64,000 nucleotides of DNA from Paenibacillus glycanilyticus NBRC 16618 (GCF_004000805.1 NZ_BILY01000019.1:1-64000), one strand, 5' to 3'; shown: positions 47,556-56,900, counted from the first letter of the stretch. A program made the numbers and translations. The notes: generated by a model not told the origin, from the letters alone.

Positions 47556-49327
47556 AGCGAACAACGACCATGCGGCATGGCTTGCCCCGTCCAATCGCTA
47601 TAAACCGTGTATTCTTCTTCCTCTACTCGATACAGCGGAATGAATTTCATCTCCCGATGCCCTTCTACGGAAAAAGCCAAATCCACCGTTGGAAGCTGAA
47701 TGAATTTCTCGAGGAGGTTAGAGTCGGTGATATCCTCTTGCAGTTTTTGATGCTCAACCTGAGCAAGCAAAATATTGCCGTACATGACTGCCGAAATGTC
47801 TTCGGAGCCCTGAAGTGGAACCCGTTTCAGGTCTGCATGGATTTCAATATCAACGATATCGCGATTATTATAAGTATGCTCTACGATGATATAACCGTTG
47901 TCCTCCATTACATCGATAGGCATGCCATTGATTTTAATCCCTTTAATGGCTTGTCTTTTCAGCAGCAGTTTAAATGAGGTAGGTTCCGTAACTTCGATGA
48001 CGAGCCTAGAAGTTGGATTGTTAGGAAATTCGCTTGTTTGCGAGATAACCGCTTTCTGCTCTCTCCAAATAACCGTAGAAGAAATAAAAGCATTAAGCAA
48101 AATCGTGCCTTCGCTTTTAAACCAGATGTTTTTTTGAAGTTCGCTCATCGCTTCAATTCCGGACGCGGTACAACACCAGAAAGAATCATATGGCTCACTA
48201 AATTTCTTAATCGCGCAATTGCCAAGAGGCTGATGGTACTGCGAGAGGCCCGTTTTCGCACTTGCACTGTTCAAGACGGCATTATATTTCAGCGTCTCCA
48301 GATGATCCAGATATTCAACCGCCCCGGACCATTCAAGCAATCGCTCCAAAATTTTTTCCGTATTATGAGCACAGCAGCTTTCGCTTTCACCGCCAGTTAA
48401 AGCATCCCCAAGCTTACCGAAGCCTCCCCAATGCTCTGATTTCTCAGAGACACTGCCTTGAATATAAGCAGTAGCCTTGGAGCTGCTATTACCGTTGGCG
48501 AAGGTCCTTCCTTGCAAAAATTGATAAAAATTTATGGCCATTTCTTTGTATTTCGTTTCACCGCTGATCGAAAACCGATGCATAGCTGCAATGACCATGG
48601 GAAGATGCGTATTGGCGTGAAGATCTTCAAGGATGTCGTGCCCGGCTTCAAGCGTATCCACAAAGTACATCCTGTCGAACTTGTTTGCCAGCTCGAACAG
48701 CCGATCATCCCCTGTCAAATCATACAAAGTATAGATCGTATCTCCTATCCCCCCGAATTCATTCACCGGATTCAATTTTGTACAGCGGAGTACTCCATCG
48801 ATTTTCCAATAAGAGAGCTTCTCGAATCGCCGATAAACATAAAGGGCTAAGTTAACAGCAAGCTGCAAGGACTTGGCGTTACCCAAATAGTCATAACAGT
48901 CGACTAAACCCTGCATGATTTTGTGTAGGGTATAATAAGGCGCCCATACCTTTCTATTTTCCTCAAATTCTAAGATATCCAGCTTTTCTTCTTCGAACGC
49001 GCTCAGATATCCGCTTGGTTTGGCGCATAATTCCATGATGTCTACTATCGCGGATGCCTTGCTTTTTAACAGTCCGTCCTGATCGGCAAAAGCGAATTTT
49101 GCACAAGCTGAGAGGAAATGTCCCACAAAATGGCCTCTCAGACCGCACTCGCCGTCTTCCCAGCCGCCTAAGGGTTCGGCATTCGACGGGATACCCGCGT
49201 TGATCTTAAAATTATGCATAAGGCGATCCACGTTAAATTCAGATATATACGTTTTTACGAGTGCTCTTCGGCAAGCAAATGTTTGGTCAGTAAGCTTGAC
49301 TTCATCAAGTTTAAAATTGACGAACAT
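47552..49327 (-). CDS. GH127 beta-L-arabinofuranosidase
   Basis: This 591-residue cytoplasmic alpha/alpha-barrel enzyme removes beta-L-arabinofuranose. The zinc/catalytic set is present: Glu316 and Cys318 (GESESCCAHNTEK), Cys385 and Cys386 (SFWCCTASGIEA), matching the Glu-Cys-Cys-Cys arrangement of the Bifidobacterium enzyme HypBA1. VWAPYYTLHKIMQGL is another family signature. The start at 49327 has GAGGGGG upstream; ten extra codons further up lack a site. It lies between two AraC genes in opposite orientation and overlaps one of them by 4 bp at its end. Confidence 0.88.
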   Translation of the reverse strand: MFVNFKLDEVKLTDQTFACRRALVKTYISEFNVDRLMHNFKINAGIPSNAEPLGGWEDGECGLRGHFVGHFLSACAKFAFADQDGLLKSKASAIVDIMELCAKPSGYLSAFEEEKLDILEFEENRKVWAPYYTLHKIMQGLVDCYDYLGNAKSLQLAVNLALYVYRRFEKLSYWKIDGVLRCTKLNPVNEFGGIGDTIYTLYDLTGDDRLFELANKFDRMYFVDTLEAGHDILEDLHANTHLPMVIAAMHRFSISGETKYKEMAINFYQFLQGRTFANGNSSSKATAYIQGSVSEKSEHWGGFGKLGDALTGGESESCCAHNTEKILERLLEWSGAVEYLDHLETLKYNAVLNSASAKTGLSQYHQPLGNCAIKKFSEPYDSFWCCTASGIEAMSELQKNIWFKSEGTILLNAFISSTVIWREQKAVISQTSEFPNNPTSRLVIEVTEPTSFKLLLKRQAIKGIKINGMPIDVMEDNGYIIVEHTYNNRDIVDIEIHADLKRVPLQGSEDISAVMYGNILLAQVEHQKLQEDITDSNLLEKFIQLPTVDLAFSVEGHREMKFIPLYRVEEEEYTVYSDWTGQAMPHGRCSL

Positions 49328-49516
49328 ATTGATTTCCCCCTCTTTTCGCGATGTCATACTTCTTGCAACACCCCCATTTTAAACGGGAAAGTCCACGCTT
49401 TGAATTCCCTCACTTTGGATTGCATATCTTATTTTTGGGTTTATCAAAGTAATAGACAAAGTACGAGGGGCATCTTACAATTAGCGATACGCATCAAAAT
49501 GAAGGGGATTTTTCAT

Positions 49517-50392
49517 GTGCATGAAGTTATTTTACGCTTTGATCAGATACTTAAAATCAAAGAATTTGGATTTCACACGACAAATAACCTGTACACACAC
49601 CCGAGTCGAATGCTCGACTTTGATGTTTTTCTCTTTGTCGCCGAGGGCCAGATGGAAGTATGGGAAGAAGGGCTCGAGTATATTGTTAAAAAAGGGCAGT
49701 TCCTCTTTTTAAAAAGCGGAATGTCTCACTGGGGAGAGCCAAAAACGCCTGCCGGAACATCCTGGTATTGGATTCATTTTTTCGGTCATTTAAATGGGGA
49801 TGGGGATACATTTCATGATTTGAATAGTAATAAGCTGTTTGCCTCCACTACCGTCATGGATGTGCAAGAAGATTATCGAAAGTCCATTGCGCTGCCCAAA
49901 CATGGAACGCTATCTCAAACTAAAGGGTTGGAAAATAAACTGGATGTTCTTATTCAATTATTTCATTCCTCCGATCCCTTTCGATCACTTTCCCTGAGCC
50001 TGCAAACCATGGAGCTGTATCTAAAGCTATATCAAGAATCTATGAAAGAACACCCGCCAACCAAATCCGACCGTACGGTTCTGCGAATTATCGATTATCT
50101 GGAGAACAAGAATAATTATGAGATCAACTCCAAGGATCTTGCGGCTAGTCTCGATATGAATTACAGCTATCTGTGCGAAATCTTCAAACTGAAAACAGGA
50201 TCTACCATTCACGGGTACAACGCCCGAATATTCATGAACAAAGCAATCGGACTTATGAAAGATTCCGAGCGCAATGTTTCGGAAATCAGTGATTTGCTTG
50301 GATTTAAAAACCCATTTTATTTCAGTAGAGTATTTCGTAAAATAATGGGTTGCTCGCCATCGGAATACATGAGCCGAATCTATAGAAAATAA
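49517..50392 (+). CDS. AraC-family regulator
   Basis: This regulator of about 291 residues has an N-terminal cupin-type domain (about 10-110; FDVFLFVAEGQMEVWEEGLEY is recognisable) and a C-terminal AraC HTH (about 190-288, LAASLDMNYSYLCEIFKLKTG, LLGFKNPFYFSRVFRKIMG). The start GTG at 49517 is chosen because AAGGGGA lies 9 nt upstream; a nearby ATG at 49499 lacks a site, and the frame reaching back to 49214 runs antisense through the GH127 start. It is divergent from GH127, which it probably controls. Confidence 0.82.
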   Translation: MHEVILRFDQILKIKEFGFHTTNNLYTHPSRMLDFDVFLFVAEGQMEVWEEGLEYIVKKGQFLFLKSGMSHWGEPKTPAGTSWYWIHFFGHLNGDGDTFHDLNSNKLFASTTVMDVQEDYRKSIALPKHGTLSQTKGLENKLDVLIQLFHSSDPFRSLSLSLQTMELYLKLYQESMKEHPPTKSDRTVLRIIDYLENKNNYEINSKDLAASLDMNYSYLCEIFKLKTGSTIHGYNARIFMNKAIGLMKDSERNVSEISDLLGFKNPFYFSRVFRKIMGCSPSEYMSRIYRK

Positions 50393-50411
50393 ACAGCGGC
50401 TTCTTGTTAAT

Positions 50412-50450
50412 AAAAATGGAGGGTGGCTATTTCAGCCCCCTCCATTTTTT
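50412..50450. terminator. Bidirectional terminator after the AraC gene
   Basis: AAAAATGGAGGG and CCCTCCATTTTT form the stem, with an inner GGCT/AGCC pairing, flanked by T-runs on both strands. It also lies directly beyond the small ORF at 50462 on the minus strand. Confidence 0.85.
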
Positions 50451-50461
50451 GAACAAAAGTA

Positions 50462-50536
50462 CTAGTCCTTTTTCCGAGTCAACTCCACGATCTTTAATAG
50501 AAGCGTGAGCAAGGCGATAATCTCCAGGAAGCTCAT
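50462..50536 (-). CDS. 24-residue hydrophobic small ORF with strong ribosome binding site
   Basis: An ATG follows GGAGGAGATAGC and opens 24 codons: MSFLEIIALLTLLLKIVEL, then a basic tail ending in KKD. The hydrophobic helix plus lysine tail recalls the holin-like or type I toxin peptides of Bacillus and Paenibacillus, but it is shorter than most. The upstream leader contains a GGAGCA-TTC-TGCTCC hairpin (50594-50608), and the bidirectional terminator lies 12 bp downstream. No antitoxin RNA could be identified. The rest of the 362-bp gap shows no other gene. Confidence 0.5.
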   Translation of the reverse strand: MSFLEIIALLTLLLKIVELTRKKD

Positions 50537-50754
50537 GCTATCTCCTCCGATCCTGATAAGATGACTCTTCATCCGGACCTCCCTCTCCCATGAGGAGCAT
50601 TCTGCTCCGTATAAATTTATTCACGTTTATAAGCGAATAGAATAGCTCTTCCTTTCCGATTGGCGCGTTAAGCATCTACTTTGTGTCCCTTGCCTGTTTA
50701 ACGATGGCCGGATCCCGTGTACTAACTAGCAAAAGCCATAAAGGAGAGATGTAC

Positions 50755-51558
50755 ATGTCCAGTCAATCAACAGCAAGACGCATAGAAGGAAAAGTTGCCT
50801 TAATAACCGGTGCCGGTTCCGGTATCGGACGGGCTGCGGCGGTCCGGTTCGCGGAGGAAGGAGCGAATCTTATTCTGCTTGATCGCGACCGGCAGACGCT
50901 CTCCGTCGTCTGCCGCGAGGCGGAAGCGTTTGGAGCCAAATCCATCGCCGTCGAGGCCGATATATCGGACGAGCATTCTTTGGCGGAAGCCTACGATAAG
51001 GCAATCTCCGCGTTTGGGCAGCTGGATATCGTTTTTGCCAACGCAGGCATTAACGGCACTATTTCTCCCATTGAGCATATGTCCAAGGAAGAATGGGAAG
51101 CTACGATCAGCGTCAATCTGACCGGGACGTTTCTGACCGTCAAGCACGCGATCCCGCTCCTGAAGGAAAAAGGCGGCAGCATCATCATAACGAGCTCCAT
51201 TAACGGCAACCGCGTGTTCTCGAATTTCGGCTTCAGCGCCTACAGCAGCTCGAAAGCCGGCGAGACCGCTTTTACCCGCATGGCGGCACTGGAGCTTGCG
51301 GAATACGGCATCCGCGTCAACGCGATTTGCCCGGGTGCCATTTCGACGAACATTGATCAATCTACCAAGCCCAAGCCGGAGCTCGAAGAGATTCGAATCC
51401 CCGTCGAGTTCCCGGAAGGCGGTCATCCGCTTGAGGATGGACCCGGGAAGCCTTCGCAGGTTGCGAATCTCGTGCTGTTTCTCGCTTCGGACGAGGCAAG
51501 CCATATCACCGGGACCTCGGTCTATATCGACGGGGCGGAGTCACTTCTTCGCGGTTAA
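50755..51558 (+). CDS. Short-chain dehydrogenase/reductase
   Basis: This 267-residue classical SDR has the NAD(P)-binding motif TGAGSGIG (18-25), an acidic Asp43 at the end of beta2 favouring NAD, NAG (96-98), catalytic Ser147/148 and the Tyr163-x3-Lys167 pair (AYSSSK). The start at 50755 has AAGGAG upstream; the frame is open earlier, but without a site. It is followed after 41 bp by the GH13 gene in the same direction. The substrate is unknown; sugar or polyol dehydrogenases are common in this group. Confidence 0.88.
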   Translation: MSSQSTARRIEGKVALITGAGSGIGRAAAVRFAEEGANLILLDRDRQTLSVVCREAEAFGAKSIAVEADISDEHSLAEAYDKAISAFGQLDIVFANAGINGTISPIEHMSKEEWEATISVNLTGTFLTVKHAIPLLKEKGGSIIITSSINGNRVFSNFGFSAYSSSKAGETAFTRMAALELAEYGIRVNAICPGAISTNIDQSTKPKPELEEIRIPVEFPEGGHPLEDGPGKPSQVANLVLFLASDEASHITGTSVYIDGAESLLRG

Positions 51559-51599
51559 TCCGGTTTGAATGGAGTGTAGAGAAAAGGAGATGACCCGTT

Positions 51600-53348
51600 T
51601 TGCAAAGAGAAAGCATCTATCATTCCCCCAGCCATAGATGGTCGTATGCCTATGATCCGGAAACGTTCCATCTTCGTCTTAAAACCAAACGCGGCGATGT
51701 CGAGCGGGTTGTTGCAATCGCAGGAGATAAATATGATTGGGATCATCATTACCAGGAAGTCGAAATGGATCTCATTGCGGCCGACGGCCTGCATGATTAT
51801 TGGGAGGCCGTTATCCGACCGGAATTCAAACGATTCAGCTACGGCTTCCGGCTGCATAGCGGCGAAGAAACAATCTGGTTGACGGAAGACGGCTTCTCCG
51901 AGGAGGAGCCTACGCCGGCTGGCGGTTATTTCGAAGCGCATTACATTCATTCCATAGATTTGTTCGAAGCCCCGGAATGGGCGAAGGAAGCGATCTTTTA
52001 TCAGATTCTTCCCGATCGCTTCGAGAATGGGGACAAGACAAACGATCCGGAAGGCACTAGCCCGTGGGGAGAACAGCCGGAAGGTGAATCCTTTTTCGGA
52101 GGGGATCTGCAGGGGATTATGAACCGCATCGAACACTTGAACGAGCTGGGCGTTAACGCCGTTTATTTGACGCCGGTCTTCCGTTCGCCCTCCAATCATA
52201 AATACGACACGACCGATTACCGGGAGGTTGATCCTCATTTCGGGGACAAGGAGCTCTTGAAGAAGCTGGTCCAGACCTGTCATGATCATGGCATTCGCGT
52301 GGTGCTGGACGCCGTGTTTAACCATGCGAGCGAACAGTTCCCTCCTTTCCAGGATGTACTGGAAAAGGGCGAGCAATCGGAATATAAAGACTGGTTTCAT
52401 CTAAATGGCTTCCCCGTAGAAGTTCAGGACGGCATACCGAACTATGATACCTTCGGCTTCTATGGCAATATGCCCAAGCTGAATACGGCCAATCCGGATG
52501 TAAAAAAGTATCTGATCGAAACCGCGGTGAACTGGATGAAAGAAACGGGAATCGACGGCTGGCGGCTGGATGTGGCGAACGAAATCGACCATCACTTCTG
52601 GCGCGATTTCCGCATAGCCATCAAGGATGCTAATAAGGAAGCTTTTATTGTCGGAGAAGTATGGAGCGATTCTCTGCGCTGGCTTCTTGGCGATCAGTTC
52701 GATTCCGTCATGAACTATCCGTTTACGGAGCTGGTGCTTAGCTTTTTCGCTGACCGTGCCATCCCGCCGGCGAGATTCGCGGAAAAAATGAACCGGCTGC
52801 TCATGCGGTATCCGCAGCAGACGAACGAGACGCTGTTCAACCTGCTGTCGAGCCACGATATTCCGCGCGTCATGACCAGGTGCGGCGGCGATACGAGCCG
52901 TGTGAAGCAAGCCGTTGTATATATGATGACCTCTATGGGTCTGCCATGCGTCTATTACGGCGATGAATTCGGCATGGAGGGCGGAGAGGACCCGGATTGC
53001 CGCAGATGCATGGTGTGGAGCGAAGAGGATCAGAACCGGGAGCTGTTTGATTTCTACAAGCTGCTCATCTCGCTTAGGAAGGAGCGTGCCGCCCTTCGCA
53101 ACGGCCGTTTCCGCGTCCTGTTAGCGGATGAAGACAGCGGCTCGCTCATTTACGAGCGGCTGGACGGCAAGGAGCATTTCACGATTTGGATGAACCGGTC
53201 GGACGAGCCGGCCGAGCTTTCGCATCCGATGAACGAAGGCGGATGGCGCGATGCCCTGACCGATGAGCCGATCGACAACCCTGACGGCAAGCTTGTTATC
53301 GGGCTCGAGCCTAACGGCTACCGGATTGTGTGGCGTAAAATGGAATAA
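51600..53348 (+). CDS. GH13 neopullulanase/cyclomaltodextrinase-type enzyme
   Basis: This 582-residue cytoplasmic enzyme has an N-terminal CBM34-like domain (about 1-120), a catalytic barrel (about 125-490) and a C-terminal beta domain. The four conserved GH13 regions are visible: DAVFNHASE, GWRLDVANE (nucleophile Asp), FIVGEVW (acid/base Glu) and LLSSHD (third Asp). MPKLNTANPDV is the typical fifth region of neopullulanase-like enzymes. It degrades maltodextrins, cyclodextrins or pullulan fragments and fits beside the glycogen genes. It starts with TTG behind AAGGAG; an ATG in the ribosome site is out of frame. Confidence 0.9.
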   Translation: MQRESIYHSPSHRWSYAYDPETFHLRLKTKRGDVERVVAIAGDKYDWDHHYQEVEMDLIAADGLHDYWEAVIRPEFKRFSYGFRLHSGEETIWLTEDGFSEEEPTPAGGYFEAHYIHSIDLFEAPEWAKEAIFYQILPDRFENGDKTNDPEGTSPWGEQPEGESFFGGDLQGIMNRIEHLNELGVNAVYLTPVFRSPSNHKYDTTDYREVDPHFGDKELLKKLVQTCHDHGIRVVLDAVFNHASEQFPPFQDVLEKGEQSEYKDWFHLNGFPVEVQDGIPNYDTFGFYGNMPKLNTANPDVKKYLIETAVNWMKETGIDGWRLDVANEIDHHFWRDFRIAIKDANKEAFIVGEVWSDSLRWLLGDQFDSVMNYPFTELVLSFFADRAIPPARFAEKMNRLLMRYPQQTNETLFNLLSSHDIPRVMTRCGGDTSRVKQAVVYMMTSMGLPCVYYGDEFGMEGGEDPDCRRCMVWSEEDQNRELFDFYKLLISLRKERAALRNGRFRVLLADEDSGSLIYERLDGKEHFTIWMNRSDEPAELSHPMNEGGWRDALTDEPIDNPDGKLVIGLEPNGYRIVWRKME

Positions 53349-53358
53349 TACAAATGAA

Positions 53359-53384
53359 GGGGTGCCGGATTCGTCCGGCACCCC
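53359..53384. terminator. Terminator between GH13 and glgA
   Basis: GGGGTGCCGGA-TTCG-TCCGGCACCCC: a perfect 11-bp stem with a TTCG tetraloop between two convergent genes. Confidence 0.85.
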
Positions 53385-53389
53385 ATTCG

Positions 53390-54823
53390 TTATGGCAAAA
53401 GCTCCTCGTATAACTCCTTGTATTGCTGCGCCGAACGGTTCCAGCTGTAATCGCCCTGCAGAGCGCGGGTTAACAGCTTCTGGCGCACCTCTTGGTTCCT
53501 CCATAAAGCTAAAGCGCGGCGAACCGTGTACAGCATGTCCCAGCTGTTATAGGGGGCAAAGGAAAAGCCGTTGCCCTCCCCCGTGTATTCGTTATAGCTG
53601 TGCACCGTATCGCGCAAGCCGCCCGTCTCCCTTACGATCGGCAGGCTGCCGTAACGCAAAGCAAGCAGCTGGCTGATTCCGCAAGGCTCGAATTGCGAAG
53701 GCATGAGAAACAAATCCGATCCGGCATAAATCCGGCGGGCGAGACCGTCGTCAAAGCCAATATAAGAGACGACTCTTCCTTTGTGACGATGCTCGGCTTC
53801 GCGGAACAGATGCTCCAGATGCGGATCGCCTGTTCCAAGCAAAGCAAGCTGAACATTTTCGCTGTGCATCAGCTCGTCCAGCTGCTCGAGCACTAGCGGA
53901 AGCCCTTTTTGATCCGTCAGCCGGCCAACCATGCCGATTAGCGGGACTTCAACATCCTCGAGCAGGCCAAGCTCCCACTGGAGGGCGGTTTTGCATACAA
54001 GCTTGGCCTCCGGGGCATCGCCAGAATACCGAGCCTGTAATTGCGAATCGGATGCCGGATTGTACAGAGCATCGTCAATCCCGTTTACGATGCCAACCAG
54101 ACTATCTCCTCTGCTGCGCAGCGTGCCTTCCATCCCGCAGCCGTATTCCGGCGTCGTAATCTCCCACGCGTATGACGGGCTTACGGTTGTAACCCGGTCA
54201 GACAGCTGGATGCCGGCCTTCATGAAGCTGACCGATCCGTAAAATTCCACATGATCGTAAGTCAAATAATGCGGAGGCAGACCCAGCAAATCGCCCAATG
54301 CATGCGGCGGGTAATTACCCTGGTATTGCAAGTTATGGATGGTGAATACGGTTTTAATGCCCGCGTATTCCTGCCGCCAGCTGTAATGATGGCGCAGCAG
54401 CGCCGGAATCATGCCGGTATGCCAGTCATGGCCATGGATAAGATCCGGCCAGTAGCCGATTGCGGGAAGAGCCTCCAGCGCGGCCCGGCATAAGAAGGCA
54501 AATCGCTCCCCGTCGTCGTCATGGCCGTATGCGGAGCCTCTTTTGAAATATTGCTCGTTATCGAGAAAATAATAAATAATACCGTCTTGCTCCAGTTCTT
54601 TGATTCCGCAATACGCGTACCGCCAGCCGACCGATACCCGAATCTCCGCAATCGTCTTCATCCGCGAGCGGTAACGCTCCGGTGTGGAGGTATAGAGCGG
54701 CAGCATGACGCGCGCTTCAACTCCTAACGGCTTCAGTGCCGCCGGCAGCGCGCCAAGCACGTCGCCTAACCCGCCAGTTTTCAGAAACGGGGCGCATTCC
54801 GCCCCCACGAACAATACTTTCAA
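53390..54823 (-). CDS. glgA: Glycogen synthase (ADP-glucose dependent)
   Basis: This 477-residue GT5 enzyme extends alpha-1,4-glucan chains using ADP-glucose. The N-terminal KTGGL motif (residues 15-19) binds ADP-glucose, and the C-terminal half carries PSQFEPCGISQLLALRYG and ETGGLRDTV. It starts with TTG behind AAGGGGAGAGG; the open frame continues into the end of glgB, but the family length fits 54823. It lies 28 bp downstream of glgB in the same operon. Confidence 0.95.
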   Translation of the reverse strand: MKVLFVGAECAPFLKTGGLGDVLGALPAALKPLGVEARVMLPLYTSTPERYRSRMKTIAEIRVSVGWRYAYCGIKELEQDGIIYYFLDNEQYFKRGSAYGHDDDGERFAFLCRAALEALPAIGYWPDLIHGHDWHTGMIPALLRHHYSWRQEYAGIKTVFTIHNLQYQGNYPPHALGDLLGLPPHYLTYDHVEFYGSVSFMKAGIQLSDRVTTVSPSYAWEITTPEYGCGMEGTLRSRGDSLVGIVNGIDDALYNPASDSQLQARYSGDAPEAKLVCKTALQWELGLLEDVEVPLIGMVGRLTDQKGLPLVLEQLDELMHSENVQLALLGTGDPHLEHLFREAEHRHKGRVVSYIGFDDGLARRIYAGSDLFLMPSQFEPCGISQLLALRYGSLPIVRETGGLRDTVHSYNEYTGEGNGFSFAPYNSWDMLYTVRRALALWRNQEVRQKLLTRALQGDYSWNRSAQQYKELYEELLP

Positions 54824-54851
54824 GATCCCTCTCCCCTTTGGCTCTCGACTC

Positions 54852-56882
54852 TTATACCTTTGCAATCCGTTCCCTCTGCCGGCCTCTGCGCTTGCTGCCC
54901 GGTACCGGGAGAGCCAGCTCCTTATGCAAAGTTTGCGGCTCCTGCCCCATGCGGACGGCAGCACGCGATTCCTTCTCGCGTTTCAGAATAACGACCGAAA
55001 GCGGCGGAAGCGGCAGCTCAATGCTATGCTTGCGGCCATGCCAGACTACCGGCTCCGACCGGACGACCGCCCCTTCCGCGGCGGCAAGCTCCATGAATCC
55101 GGAGCCGCCGTAAGTAAGGCTGTCGCTATTGAGCAATATTTTATAACCGCCCTGGCTCGGAACTCCTATCCGGTACCGCGCATGGGCATGCATATGGAAG
55201 TTGCAGAGGATGATCAGCGACTCCCCGTTTGCCCTGCCTTTTCGTCTGTATACGATGACGCTTTGCCCCTCATCCTGGAAATCGATCCACTCGAACCCCT
55301 TCGGCGAGGAATCCAGCTGCCACAATGAACGCTGCTCTATATACAGGCGGTTTAATGCGCGGACAAAATCCTGCAGCTTGCGGTGCTGTTCATACTCGAG
55401 AAGCAGCCAGTCCAGCTCCGCCTCATCGCGCCATTCGATAAATTGGCCAAATTCGCCGCCCATAAACAGCAGCTTTTTGCCCGGATGCGTCATCATATAG
55501 CCAAGCAGCAGACGCAGACCCGAGAACTTCTCCTCGTAGCTGCCGGGCATTTTATCCAGCAGGGACTTCTTCCCGTGAACCACCTCGTCATGAGACAGCG
55601 GCAGCGTGTATTTCTCGTCAAAGGCATACCAGATCGGGAACGTTAGCAAGCCATGATGCCTGCCTCTCTCGTCGGGTTGATGGGAAAAATACTTCAGCGT
55701 ATCGTTCATCCAGCCCATATTCCATTTATGGGTGAAGCCCAATCCTCCCTGCTCCGGCGAGACCGTCACGCCCGGATAGGCATGCGACTCCTCCGCCATC
55801 ATAAGCGCATAAGGGAAATGCGTCCTCACCACCGTATTCAGCTTTCGCAAAAAGGCTGCCGCCTCCAAATCCTCCTTGCCGCCATGCCGGTTCGGCCGCC
55901 AACGCCCATCCGGACGGTCGAAGTTCCGGAGCAGCATGCTCGTAATCGCGTCTACCCGAAAACCGTCAATATGGTACACGTCCATCCAGAACAAAGCATT
56001 CGAGATCAGAAAACCGCATACCTCCGGCTTCTCGTAATCAAAAGCAAGGGTCCCCCACTGCTCCTTCTCCGCAATCAGCGGATCCGCATTCTCGTATAGC
56101 GGGCTGCCGTCAAAAAGACGCAGGCCATGCGCATCCTTTGCGAAATGTCCGGGAACCCAGTCCAAGATAACGCCAAGCCCCAGACTATGGCAGCGGTCTA
56201 TAAAAGCCATCAGCTGGTGAGGATCCCCATACCGGCTTGTTGCGGCGAAGTAGCCCGTCCCCTGATAACCCCAGGAACGGTCGTACGGATGCTCCGCCAA
56301 GGGCATCAGCTCGATATGGGTGTATCCCATCTCCGCCGCGTAGGCGGGCAGCTCCTCCGCCAGCTCTTCATACGTATACAGCCGCCCATCCTGATGCTGC
56401 CTCCATGTGCCGGCGTGTACCTCGTAAATATTTATAGGCTGGCCAAACAGCGGCTTGCGTCCGCGAAGCCAGCTCTTGTCCTGCCATTCGTAACCGTCTA
56501 ATGAGCAGATGACCGACGCCGTGCGAGGCCGCACTTCAGCCTTGAACGCATAAGGATCCGCCTTCAGTTGCCTGCCGCCAGCCCTTGTCTCTATATCGTA
56601 TTTATACAAATCCCCATTACCAAAGCCCTCGATAAATCCGCTCCATATCCCCGACTCTCCGACCTTCTCCAGCTCATAGCCGGCTTCCTTGAACCCGTCC
56701 CAGCTATTACGGTCCGATGCGACGGCAAGACGTCTCGCGTTTGGTGCCCACACCGTGAAACGAACGCCGCTGCGTCCTTTTTCCACCGCTAAGTGCGCGC
56801 CCATCTTCCGATAGCTGTTCAGCCATGTTCCTTCGCGGAATTGATAAATATCGTCTGCGCTAAGCTTGTTGCTTCGTTTCAA
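54852..56882 (-). CDS. glgB: 1,4-alpha-glucan branching enzyme
   Basis: This 676-residue GH13 enzyme makes alpha-1,6 branches in glycogen. It has an N-terminal CBM48 domain (about 25-115), a catalytic barrel with DGFRVDAI (nucleophile Asp), MMAEESHA (acid/base Glu) and LPLSHDEVVHG (third Asp), and a C-terminal beta domain (from about 570) with an extra 40-residue basic tail. It starts with TTG 9 nt after AGGAGG. The leader contains three tandem hairpins, the last ending in TTTTT just before the ribosome binding site, which could influence expression. Confidence 0.95.
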   Translation of the reverse strand: MKRSNKLSADDIYQFREGTWLNSYRKMGAHLAVEKGRSGVRFTVWAPNARRLAVASDRNSWDGFKEAGYELEKVGESGIWSGFIEGFGNGDLYKYDIETRAGGRQLKADPYAFKAEVRPRTASVICSLDGYEWQDKSWLRGRKPLFGQPINIYEVHAGTWRQHQDGRLYTYEELAEELPAYAAEMGYTHIELMPLAEHPYDRSWGYQGTGYFAATSRYGDPHQLMAFIDRCHSLGLGVILDWVPGHFAKDAHGLRLFDGSPLYENADPLIAEKEQWGTLAFDYEKPEVCGFLISNALFWMDVYHIDGFRVDAITSMLLRNFDRPDGRWRPNRHGGKEDLEAAAFLRKLNTVVRTHFPYALMMAEESHAYPGVTVSPEQGGLGFTHKWNMGWMNDTLKYFSHQPDERGRHHGLLTFPIWYAFDEKYTLPLSHDEVVHGKKSLLDKMPGSYEEKFSGLRLLLGYMMTHPGKKLLFMGGEFGQFIEWRDEAELDWLLLEYEQHRKLQDFVRALNRLYIEQRSLWQLDSSPKGFEWIDFQDEGQSVIVYRRKGRANGESLIILCNFHMHAHARYRIGVPSQGGYKILLNSDSLTYGGSGFMELAAAEGAVVRSEPVVWHGRKHSIELPLPPLSVVILKREKESRAAVRMGQEPQTLHKELALPVPGSKRRGRQRERIAKV

Positions 56883-56900
56883 TATTTCCAACCTCCTAAA

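Noticed and set aside
49214..49516. N-terminal extension of the AraC protein at 49517
   Set aside because: The frame is open but runs antisense through the start of the GH127 gene, encodes no recognisable domain, and a good ribosome site sits just before the GTG at 49517.
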